A stretch of 64,000 bases of DNA from Plantago major. Lineage: Eukaryota > Streptophyta > Magnoliopsida > Lamiales > Plantaginaceae. The stretch is taken from contig CM048841.1 of the NCBI GenBank assembly GCA_026545765.1, positions 64,865,354 to 64,929,353 on the forward strand, read 5' to 3'. Shown here one piece after another: positions 34,451 to 44,560 of the stretch (the stretch's first letter is position 1; every line of letters begins with the position of its first letter). Made by a program: the position numbers and the translations under genes. The notes under the pieces were generated by a model, which worked only from the letters and a program-made list of their open reading frames with translations, was not told the DNA's origin and made no database searches.

Positions 34451-37249
34451 GCTCAAACAGATGCAAAGCAGGTTCCCATTGAAGTAACAAGGGACCTACT
34501 TCACTTCTTCAAAGCTCACACCCTGCCAAAGCATATTCAATGCTTCAAGAAATGGCAGAAGTTAAGGTGCTCTGATCTCTCTGAAATATTGAGAATCACT
34601 GATCAACCAACCAGACGAGCACGAGCTCTTGACACGGAAACATATGTCCAAGCAATGTTCCTATGTAACAATATCTGATTCGACTCTACTACATAAGGAC
34701 TTTTCCAGAGAAGTGGCGCATAGTTTGATACATGCCTTTGAACAGGCAGATGGTCAGACAAGATTACAGATGGCATTCAAGCCAGTCCTGCCCCAGACTC
34801 TGCAGTTTATACCTTCTGAACAAGAATAAGTTAATGGGCAGAAGATCACTATCCCGGAAGTGATCAATCTTGTATCTGAAGATGATGAGGAGGAAGAAAT
34901 GAATGAAAATTACTTTGATGAACCTCCCACTGACCATCACCAAAAGGATGATAATGACAAAAAGGATGATGATGATGCCCCTGCACCAGGGACCGGAGGA
35001 ATTTCACAGAGAAACAATGCCTTAGCTGCTGAAAAGCAAACTGAGAAGACTTCACAGAAATCTACTCATCCATCTTCTAACCAACACGCAGTTACTACTG
35101 AGCAAGTAGTTGAGCTTTCTGAAGAAACCAATCAGAAAATCTTAAACACTCGAACCAGATCTGCTCAACTCAGACAACTGTTGGAAGAAGAACAACAGCT
35201 CCATCTTCAACTGGAAGATCAAATAGCTAAATCCAGAGATAAGATTGATCAACTACAAAATCTAAACTTAGAAGAAATGATTGCTTACTCTGAGGTTAAA
35301 GAGCTACGGGATGCTGTGCAAGAGATCACCAAAGAACTCGATACTGAAGAAGTATCTGAAATCAAGCATGATGCTAAGGCTGCATCATCTTCGAAAGAAG
35401 TACATCCTCCTCCCAAGGAAAGAAACCAATCTCTGAGATGGTTGCTAGACTCGATACGATCGATGAAAATGTCCAAGAGGATGAAGATCACTGGGCTAAT
35501 CACTCAGACGATGAAGAAGACAAGACTTTGGCAGAACACCGCAATGAACATTTAGCGGTTTCTCACTTGAAAAGGAAGTTGATTGCTCCTACAATATTCA
35601 GCAAACTGCCAAACGTCCACTCCCATGAATACATGAACAGGTACCAAGTACTGGCTACTCTGAACAAGGAGATGTCTTCACAAAACAAGGAAGTAATTGC
35701 CTCCGTCCCCTCTGAAATGAGAAAGTTCACTGAGCTCATCACTCAGAGAACAACTAGCATAGTCATTGCTCAGAAAGATCTGGGAATGATAAGGGACGAC
35801 GATGCGTCTTTAGCTGAAAAAGCTTTTCAAGAGGCAAGTTACACTGCTGGAAAAGCAGATGCCATCCTAGGCCCATTAGCAGAGCTCACTGATAAGGACA
35901 ATGGACTTATCAAGCAAAATCAGGAGCTCAAAGCCGAACTTCAGAAGTTGGTCACTGCCTATAATTATCTACAAGGGCACTTTGACTCTCTCTCAGATTC
36001 CTTTATGAGACTGAGTCAGCCAACAATGACTAAGGGGGAAAGAAAGTACAAATCTGGACCTCAAAGTCAGGGGGAATGGGAAGAAGGAGATGAAAACAAG
36101 AAGAAATCTGGAGCTGGTGCGGCTCAGAAAGGAAGAAGAAAAACTTCCCAGCCACCACTCAGAATCAATGAACCCTCCTCAAGCCAAGCTGCTTTGCAAA
36201 TAGTAGCTGCTTCCCAGAAACCCACTGAAGGAACCAAAATGGTAACAAGGGCCATGGCACAGAAACCTCCAAGGAGTACCAAGGCTCCAAGGAGAAGACA
36301 AGTTAGAGGGATTGATGAATCTTCTGAAGAAGAAGAAGAAGGTCAAATCAAGTCCCTGGGCAATGAAGAAGGCTGTGAAACTCTCACAAGATCTAATCTT
36401 GATGATGATGAAGAGACTGATGAAGATGAAGCTCCTCTTCACAGAAAAAGGAAAATTGAAAGCCTAACTGAGCCCATAGCTGCAAAGCCTTTGGCAGCTA
36501 AAACTCCCTCTGAAAATACCAAGTCTATCCAGGGCGGTGGTTCTTAAAGCAACAACCCCAAAGAGAATTCAAGACAGAAAAGAAACAGACTGAGAGCTGA
36601 GCAAAGACAAAGTCAACTTCCACTCAGGCCAGAAGAAGCCAAAATTGAGTATGTGAAGTATGATAATGATTCCTCTGTCTACAGGTGCATCAATCAGAAA
36701 AATGGCTATTGGACTCTAGAACTTAAGCATCTATTGGTAAATTCAAGATTTCCAGAACCAATCCATAAACAACTCATGGCATGGAGAAAGAATAAACCTA
36801 CCTTGATCAACACCAATCACATCAAAGCATGGTTGGATTTTGAAGTTGTCAAGAGAACTGAAGCCATGAAGAAGGACCTCTCTGATGAATGTCCATATGG
36901 AAAGCCAGATGATGTGCATAGAATTCTGAATATCACAGGAACAGGCACAAGAGCAAGACTCGCTGTGGAACCCTATGAGTCGTTCTATCTGACAGAAGAT
37001 CAATACAAGGGTGACATCAGATATCTGAAGATTATCTACGAATACTTCAAGCTTTCAGATATCAGAATAGAGCATGCCTGGAAGTGGGGAAAGTACCTAT
37101 GGGTCAAGCATTTTGCCAAGAAAAATCCTACCAAAACCTACAAAGAGGTCTGTGGATTTGCCGGAGACACAGAGATGCTTGTCAGAACTCTTCTCTATGA
37201 TTATTCTGATGACATCAAAAGGTTTGGAGATAGGAAATTTGCAAACTGA

Positions 37250-37630
37250 TCCATAGAAATCTTGAAGACTTGAAGATTGAAGACTTGAAGACTAGTTCTT
37301 TAGGATGTTTACTTGGAGCTTGGTTACTCTGTTGTCCTAATTTACTATGTAGTTTTGTATTTTTTTGTTGTGAGCTTAATTGTATCATGTATTAAAGTTA
37401 TCTGTAATCTTTAGTTGCGACTTATCTGAAGAACTTACTCTCAGATAGTATTCTATAAAAGATAACTTGTCAGCAAAGATCACACCTTGTGATTTGGTTG
37501 ATGTCTACTTTCTGCACTTAATTATATGAATTGAAAGATCTTAAGAAATGATTAAGTGGTGGATTGTTTCCTCATCCAGATTTGTAATAGGGAAGATAGT
37601 CATCGTTGACTGATCAAAATGGGGGAAATT
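37250..37630 (+). other. Copy 1 3' non-coding region and polypurine tract
   Basis: It runs from the aORF stop to the 3' LTR. gggggaaatt (37621-37630) directly before TGTTAG is the polypurine tract. A ttgaagacttgaagact repeat lies at 37262-37292. Confidence 0.85.
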
Positions 37631-39329
37631 TGTTAGATATTTTGTTAGAAATATCTGTTTAGATTTTGATTAGCAACATGATGACTTATCTTAGTCTCAG
37701 AAAGGTGATTAGTACTCTTGGTTCACTTGAACATTGTAAAAGAGGAAACCCACTAAGTATGATAGTCTAGCTAATCTTGTATAGGATGTTAGGTCTCAAA
37801 ATGTAATTTTTATTTTATGTAAGAGAAGACCAACAAGAAGACATCCAAGCAGAAAGCTCAACGACATTGAAGACTTGAAGAAAACTGCACAAGATTGCTG
37901 AATCTGATTGTTCAGATATCTTAGCCATATATCTTAAAGACACGAATAGTTTCAAACAAACTGTCACAAGAGATATCTGAGAAATAAGATACATATCTGA
38001 AAACAAGAAAGTGTCCACAGATATCTATTCTCAGATACCTTGAGCTTTAACCACATTTCTGAAAGAGAAATATATATTGCAAACAAAGTTGTTTCAATAA
38101 ATACAAGTGATATCTGAAGAATGAAGATAAGGACGTGCAAAGAATCAGACAACACTAGTCTCTGATACAAAGCATAGTTCCGTTGACACTACAAGACAAA
38201 AGTATAGTACAATGCATTTAATGCACGGACAGAGATGTCTGAATAAAAGCAACGGCAACTTCTGAGAAGAAGACAAAACCTGCTACAGTACTATACACAG
38301 ATATCGATAGTATGAATTTGAGCCTAACGGATACTATTCAAACGGCACTCAAATTCATCTATAAATATCAACACTTAGACTGATTGAGAAGACACCTTAG
38401 ACACACGACATAACTTGAAAACGCTGAACGTCTTTCTCTCTCAAAGCAACTTACTTACTCACAAAGCTTTCTGTTGCGACCAAAGCTTTTGATCTTGAGT
38501 AAACACTGAAGTTCTAAGTGTCCTGATCCTAAACAAGCAAAGCTATCTGTGAAGGAGTTGAATCAAAAGATCAACTATCTGAGATTCATTCTCTTGAACA
38601 GATATCATAAGACTTAGTCAAGAAAATCGAACAAGATACCATACGCTGTAAAGTGTATTAAGTAACTTAGTTCACAGAGCTATCTGATTAACTGAAAAGT
38701 TATTAAGACGCTCATCTGACAACTCAAACCAAAACCAACACCATAACTGGCGTGGAGTCTGTGAAGTACTTAGTTTGAAAAATCAGGGAATAACTCCAAG
38801 GTTACCGGAGTATAGGAAGTACTTGATTTGGGAAACTAAGGAATAACTCCAAGGTTATTGAGTATAGGAAGTACTTAGCTTGGGAAGCTAGGGAATAACT
38901 CAAAGGTTTCTGAGTATAGGAAGTACTTGGCTGTGAATGCCGGGGAACAACTCAGGGGGAACATTTGGTTGGGAACCAATTGTTAAGAATCTTAGAATAG
39001 GATTATTGTAAGGAGAACTCAATTATCTGTTTTAGTGAATTCTAGGTCTCTGATAGACCGAAGTGGATTAGTTGGAGGATTACGCCATCTCCAGATACCA
39101 CTATACTTGCTGTGTCATTTACGTTTCTGTATTTATACTTCAGCAAACACACACACACACTTATTAACTGTTTCTGCACTTATCTTTATTAAGTCTTCCG
39201 CACTCTGACTCTAAGTATCAGATATCTATTCAGATATCTGAGAAATAGTTGTTATCGACAAAAGTTTTAAAAGACTATTCACCCCCCCCCCCCCTCTAGT
39301 CTTTTACCTTGCCGTTATCTGGACCAACA
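37631..39329 (+). repeat. 3' LTR of copy 1, complete, 1,699 bp
   Basis: TGTTAGATAT...GGACCAACA. It holds the TATA box, eight GATATC sites, a 58-bp-type tandem repeat (38762-38958), a short CA microsatellite at 39150 and a 13-C run (39282-39294). Its outer end is confirmed by the independent copy-2 LTR ending at the same base. Confidence 0.95.
38762..38958 (+). repeat. Tandem repeat within the sirevirus LTR
   Basis: About four units of 50-58 bp, each with gaagtactt, gggaataactc and gagtatag. Copy 2 has the corresponding array at about 44935-45065 with fewer units. Confidence 0.8.
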
Positions 39330-39840
39330 CCACCACGCACCTCCCTTCCACCACCACGCCACACACCACCACCAGATCCACCACCATCCACCCACTGTCC
39401 ATCACCACCATCACCGCCTCCCACCACCACCATCCACACTGCCCTCCCATCACCATCACTACACTGTCCACCGCCTCCCACCACCACCACCACCATCGAC
39501 CAGATCCACCACCGCCTCCCTCCGTCCAAAATCGCGCGTTATTTATATTTTATTTTTTTTGTCTTTTGTCTTATTAATTTTGTATAATTAACAGAATATT
39601 GTATTTGTATTATTGAATATTGTGTTGACGTTGTCGATTTATTCGTGTATATTCGTGTATTGACGTTGTTGATTTATTGTATATTCGTGTATTGACGTTG
39701 TCGATTTATTGTCGATCCGTATAAAATTATCGATTTATTGTATATCCGTATAAAATTCTCGATGTATAAAATTCTGCAAATTTTTTTTAAAAAAAAATAC
39801 ATATTTAGCGACGGATAAACTATCTGTCGCCAAAATTACA
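39330..39840. other. CACTA no. 2 right interior: CCA-rich and AT-rich
   Basis: 39330-39510 is (ccacca)n-like low-complexity sequence continuous with 24820-24965 before the sirevirus insertion. Then comes AT-rich sequence with a ttcgtgtattgacgttg repeat (about 39642-39720). Open frames here are low-complexity artefacts. Confidence 0.7.
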
Positions 39841-40088
39841 GATTTTTCTAAAAAAAAAAATAAAAAATTTAGAGACAGATAGTTATCCATCTCTAAAAGT
39901 CAACGACTTATTAGAGACGGATAATTCCGTCTCTAACTAGAGACGTATACTTTATCCGTCTCTTAATCCTTAGAGACGCCAAGTTTGGAGACGGACCTGT
40001 TATCCGTCTCTAAGGTGTTAGAGACGGATCGACATTGATTTAGAGACGGATAATTCCGTCTCTAAATCCTGTTTTTTTTGTAGTGTAG

Positions 40089-41312
40089 TTCATGAGTTAG
40101 AAAATTCGACTAACTTGAATTATAAAATTTTAAAACGTTACAAGACGCCTTGCACATCAAATGACTTCGCATGAAAATTCTTGAAAATAATTCTTGAACT
40201 TGTAAAATATGCACCGGAACTATAAATAGCTAAATTCTTACAACATTACAAAGTCTTTGAAATCATGAAATTTGAATATATTAAGGATCTTTCTGATACT
40301 GATCACTCCTCCGGCAACACTTGCCATTCCGATCAGCTCGGCTTCAAGTACCTAAAATTGATAGTTTTAACAAGGGTCAGTCGTGACCACTTAACTGAGT
40401 AAATTCCATGCACATGCCATGACTTAAGGTTCTATCTTCATGTATTTTAAATTTTTTAATCTTGCTTAATGCAATGGAACTTAAGACTTGACTTTTAATA
40501 CTTGAATTTTAACTTGAACTTCTTGAAAAACATTCTTAAGCTTTACTCTTAAACATGACTTGAAAATTAACTTAATCGTGAGCTCACTTGGCATCGTAAG
40601 GTACATCCCAGCCGATGGTGACCGCTTAACATGGATATCCACGATTTGCTAGTTGCCTAGCCGATGGTAACCGCTTAACTTGAATAGTCACGATTTGCTA
40701 GTTGCCTAGCCGATGGTGACCGCTTAACATGAATAGCCACAATTTGCTAGTTGCCTAGTCGATGGTGACCGCTTAACTTGGTTGGCCACGATTTGCTAGG
40801 GAGACCTTACTAGTCCATTCTTGACATGACTTGAAATCTTTCTTTGCTTAGAGTCTTATTAACGTGAATGCATGCTATTAGACTCAACTCATAAATGCAT
40901 AGACTAATGTGTATGCATAACATAAATATCATAAGTGCACACCTCCGATCGGCATAACAATATATCATCTCAATGACAATCAATATAATTTAGTACAATA
41001 CCATAACATGTGATATGTAGCAGGTGAATAACAAAGACAATCCAAGATATTAGTATATATGAAAACCTAGTACCAATACCATAGTAGTAACAGTAACACC
41101 ATTAGTACCTCAGCTAGCAATTCGAAGGACTAACACAAAATTGCAGCACACCAGATACAAGCATGCATGTGAAACAAAATTAACAATCAGAATGACTATG
41201 AGTACTCAAAGTCTCAAACTAAAGATCATGTGAAGCCGGTTAGCTTAATATTAAAGGAAGTAATGGAATATGGTGTACTGAAAACACTGATGACAAGGAT
41301 AATGGATTGTGG
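40089..41312. other. Probable LTR-like sequence interrupted by CACTA no. 2
   Basis: TGTAGCGCCCTGATTTT at 24547, left of the CACTA, resembles the start of Gypsy-type LTRs, and its continuation would be this stretch. It contains a 49-bp tandem repeat at 40611-40800. No second LTR or coding region is seen, so it may be a solo LTR. The right boundary is not determined. Confidence 0.35.
40611..40800. repeat. Four tandem 49-bp units
   Basis: Units start at 40611, 40660, 40709 and 40758. Each has gccgatggtgaccgcttaac (fourth: gtcgatgg) and then acgatttgctagttgccta. The units are contiguous, without spacers. Confidence 0.92.
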
Positions 41313-41822
41313 TGTTAGAGTGTGCTGAGGACATTTGGATATAACACTCAGAATTAATGATGTGTGGTGTGGTGTAGCGAAAAATACTGGAATAACACTG
41401 AAGACGCATGACAGTTAGAAGTCGAATCTAACTTGGTTTTCTTTTGCTTAGTGATCAAGAATTCGTTTCTTATTAGGAGTAGAATTCGAATCTTGCTAGG
41501 AAAAGGAATGTATGCTGATTTCTCTAGTATATATACACATGTAGGTACTAGAATAAATCGATGAGAACATAGAGAGAATACATTGAGATTTCTTGAGAGA
41601 AACACGGTGAGGAATAGAGAACGGAGCTCGATATAGCTTGATAGGTTTGGTTGATTCCTTGTAAACTGCGTTTTGGTTCTTGGTTAATAGAAATCTTGGT
41701 TATCCCGTGGACGTAGACAATTGTCGAACCACGTTAAATCTTATGTTTGTGTTTATTTTCTTGCGTTTGTTTGTTGGTTGGTTTGGAGTTTATTGGATTG
41801 AATTGGGTTGATTTGATTAACA
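41313..41822 (+). repeat. Candidate LTR of Copia fragment no. 3
   Basis: Ends TGTTA...TAACA, with a TATA-like agtatatatacac at about 41525. It is directly followed by attggcgccgtctgtggg, a primer-site-like sequence (41825-41840). The right boundary is good; the left boundary is chosen from the inverted ends and is tentative. Confidence 0.55.
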
Positions 41823-41823
41823 A

Positions 41824-43083
41824 TTGGCGCCGTCTGTGGGAAGAGAATTAACTGGTATCTATTCATCAATGGCGTCTCCAATGTTCGACCTCAAACCATT
41901 GGAAGGAAAGACAGACTTTGGTCTGTGGAAGAGAAGGATGAAAGCTCTGTTAATGCAGCAGGGTGTGATCGATGCACTGACAGAGGAGTTTTATAAAACC
42001 ATGTCTGATGCTGATAAAACGTCGATAAAAAACAAGGCGTACTGTTCTTTGTTATTAGCTTTGGGAGATAATGCCCTTATTGAAATTGGTGATCTTTCAT
42101 CGGCAAAAGCAATATGGGAGAAGCTAGAAGAATTGTACAACGACAAGTCTGATGCAAATAAAATCTATGCCAAGCAACGACTATTTGCATTCAAGATGGT
42201 TGAAGGAAAATCAATCATGAGTCAGTTGGATTTGTTCAAGAAGATGGTTGCACACCATGACAATCTGGAAATTGATGAGAAGAACAGGATGAGGAGCCAA
42301 GACAAGGCAATTATCTTGTTGAATTCACTCCCTATGTCTCTTGTTCCATTCAAGGATGCTTTGGTGTATGGGAGGACAGAAGCATTGACAGTGGAGGCTA
42401 TTGAATCTACATTAAGATCAAGGGAGCAGGATCAGGATGGTGTTCCACCAACACTCAGTACTGGTGAAAGCCTTATGGTGAAACAATATCACAAGTTTCC
42501 ACCAAAGAAGAAGCAATATCCAGATCAAAGGAAAGCTCAGTATAACAAGGATGGCCCTGAAACAAGGAAGTGTTAATATTGCAAGAAGCAAGGATACTTG
42601 AAGAAGGATTGTATGAGTCTAAAGGCGCAGAAAGGAAAGGGTGTGGCGACAACACCAAATACTAATTATGGCACAGACATTACAAACCAATCAAAGGCTT
42701 ATCATACTGCGGAAGATCTTGTTACTGAGGTACTTTCAGTCACTCAAACTAGTCAATCAACTGAATGGGTTATGGATTCAAGCTGTTCGTTTCATATGAC
42801 ACCTATTGGAGAATGGTTTTCAACTTTTGAGCATAGAAACTGTGGATCAGTTGTTCTTGGTGATGATAGACCATGCATAATAAAGGGTATGGGAACAGTG
42901 AGAATTGAGATGTTTGATGGAGTGGTAAGGGATTTGCTTAATGTGAGATATGTACCACACTTGAAGAGAAACTTGATATCTTTAGGATTGATGGATACTA
43001 AGGGTTACAAGTATTCAAGTGAGAATGGTGCCCTTCAGATCAAGAAGGGTGATAAGGTGGTTATTGATGAGATAATATTCTAA
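41824..43083 (+). pseudogene. Copia gag-protease fragment
   Basis: The gag starts near 41870 (MASPMFDLKPLEGKTDFGLW) with the UBN2-type helices (AKAIWEKLEELYNDKS). An in-frame TAA at 42575 breaks the zinc knuckle, where the histidine position reads Y (YCKKQGYLKKDC). Protease follows at 42598-43083; WVMDSSCSFHMTP has serine where the catalytic D-S/T-G triad needs glycine. The sequence stops at 43083, where a Gypsy LTR begins; no integrase or RT is present. It is a dead 5' fragment. Confidence 0.88.
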
Positions 43084-44273
43084 CGTCTCATTTGGTCCTT
43101 TTTAGCGGTCTTTGTGAGTCTTTGTCTTTAGTTTTATAGTCTTTTTAGTTCGTTTTTACGCTTTGGTGTTTTATTTACGTTTTGCAGGAATCGATGTCTT
43201 TTGAGCTAAATGAGGACAAGCTGCTTAGCATGGCTCGCTTGAGAGAGGATTGATCACTTGTAGATTTTATGAGCTTGAGTCGAAATTGCAATAAGGCTCA
43301 CTTGTGAGATTTTAAGTAATGAAACCTCTGTTTTGAAGATTGAAGCTCGCCGCGGCGAAATTATGCGAGGGCTATATATTCTTCTATTAAGAAGGCTCGC
43401 CGCGGCGAGCTATTCCTTCCGCCGCGGCGAGAAGCGCAGGATCAGAGTTTTGCTTTCCTTATTAGATTAGATTTTTGATTCTTTCTTTCATACTTTCTTT
43501 TAACCTATTTCTTAGGAAAAAAGCTCCTAGACATTATCCTAGAGATTGAACTACATTGGAGCTTGGTTTTATCTTTGATTGAAGGATTGATATCGAATTC
43601 CTGGTTATTTTGGTAATTCTCTATTGTTTATCTCTTTACAATTCGTTCTTGCTCTTGTTTGTCGAATTGTATGAGCTTGCATGCAATTATCATTATGTTT
43701 ATGTTTAGCATAAGCAATATCTTGAATTCTTTGATCCTTGCTTCCATAATGAGTAGCTAAACCACTCCGAACATGGTAGTTATGTGACAGTTATGCATAT
43801 TCGCTTCTAGGGTTTAGATTCGTTCATATAGGTTCGTCTATCTTTAAATCTTCGTAAAACCTTCAATCCAATAAGCTAGATTAAGACTTTCAAAATCATT
43901 TCAGGTTAAGGATCGTGGATTGAGGACCCATGATTTCTCCAGTATAATATATTCAAATAATGATTGGTTGAATTGGATTGACTGATTTCTGTACACCGAC
44001 TGTGTGACAATATGAACGTATCCCTAGAGCGAATTTGTATTGATTGATCGTAACTACTGTGTTCTTTCTATCCCATTGAAATCAACTACATTGCATTTTA
44101 TGTTTTCTAGTTATTAGAAGTACTCAAATCAAACTGTTTCTACAAGTAATTGTTTGCTTTCAACCCGTGTGGTAGCCTAATTGATTCCTTAGCGAACGAT
44201 CTCGTGGTTAGCATAGTCTGTTTATAACGACTGCTTCCTACTTGTTTTCCTAAGTAGTAATTTGAGCACATCA
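43084..44273 (+). repeat. Probable Gypsy 5' LTR
   Basis: It contains ctatatattc (43372) as a TATA-like box and three GC-rich palindromes around cgccgcggcg (43345-43358, 43395-43410, 43420-43431). It ends ...gcacatca before a tRNA primer-site-like sequence. The left boundary is inferred from the end of the Copia fragment. Confidence 0.55.
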
Positions 44274-44276
44274 AAT

Positions 44277-44560
44277 TTGACGCCGCTGCCGGAGAATCAA
44301 TTCCTACTGTAGCGCTTGATCGCAAATTTTTACTTGTTTTACAACTTACCTGAAGTTTAGTGCACTAACAGAAACTAAGGATATTTCGAGGTTTCGTGTT
44401 GTGTAGTTCTAACAACAGGTTTATCAGAAGGAGGCTCCGATGGCCCAGCTAACCTATGGAGCCTACATGCAACCCGGCGAGGTTAAGACCGGGAAGGCGG
44501 CGATCGTACTATTTAATGAGGCGAGGAATTTGGAACTCAAAGCTCACCACTTCCATAATC
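44277..44560 (+). mobile_element. Gypsy internal start, truncated
   Basis: ttgacgccgctgccggaga (44277-44295) resembles the Athila/Tat-type primer site TGGCGCCGTTGCCGGGGA. Leader sequence with a gag-like beginning follows (atggcccagctaacc at 44438). It is cut at 44560 by the sirevirus LTR. Confidence 0.6.

Larger units (their letters stand above)
31835..37249 (+). pseudogene. Copy 1 extra ORF (aORF) downstream of pol
   Basis: Starting MASKNTSTQKSQSSTG, the coding sequence runs about 5.4 kb. It has a globular N-terminal part (DIRTGHPLVH, ILHRCFDGLQGG, NWGKYAFMKFVKKIQGFEP; 31835-32710), then a low-complexity acidic part with ADELINAAK repeats (32712-33728). Short exons separated by phase-0 introns follow (33813-34450), then a coiled-coil part (about 35150-35360), a basic K/R-rich part (36050-36540) and a conserved C-terminal domain (36653-37249; HLLVNSRFPEPIHKQLMAW, ESFYLTEDQYKGDIRYL). 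No signal peptide or membrane span is seen, so an envelope role is not supported. Several stops and shifts (for example near 31972, 34676 and 36545) break this copy. Its function is unknown to me. Confidence 0.75.
25161..39329 (+). mobile_element. Sirevirus-type Copia element, copy 1
   Basis: Both LTRs start TGTTAGATATTTTG; the right one ends GGACCAACA. The target duplication CCACC is at 25156-25160 and 39330-39334. The order is partial 5' LTR, gag remnant, protease, integrase, RT, RNase H, extra ORF with introns, polypurine tract gggggaaatt, 3' LTR. RT motifs ([18 protein letters not shown]) and the large LTR (1.7 kb) point to the SIRE/Maximus lineage. The 3' part of the 5' LTR, the primer site and the gag start are deleted at 26195. 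By eye the shared LTR parts differ at roughly two dozen positions per kilobase, so the insertion is fairly recent. Confidence 0.93.
24600..40085. mobile_element. CACTA element no. 2, non-autonomous, split by a sirevirus
   Basis: The left end is CACTACAAGAAAACATG at 24600 and the right end is ttttttttgtagtg at 40085. The 3-bp duplication TAG is present on both sides (24597-24599, 40086-40088). Subterminal repeats of the tagagacggataa type fill 24625-24800 and 39840-40070. Without the insert the element is about 1.3 kb and has no transposase. Its middle is low-complexity (ccacca)n sequence plus GC-rich sequence at 24990-25150. A 14,169-bp LTR element is nested inside at 25161-39329. Confidence 0.93.

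Noticed and set aside
31835..37249. Envelope glycoprotein
   Set aside because: No signal peptide, membrane helix or furin-like site could be seen; the product is acidic with a coiled coil.
39296..39587. Proline-rich plus-strand and glycine-rich minus-strand frames
   Set aside because: Same low-complexity CCA tract, split from 24.8-25.0 kb by the sirevirus insertion.
40611..40800. CRISPR-like array
   Set aside because: Units are contiguous tandem repeats without unique spacers, in a plant genome.
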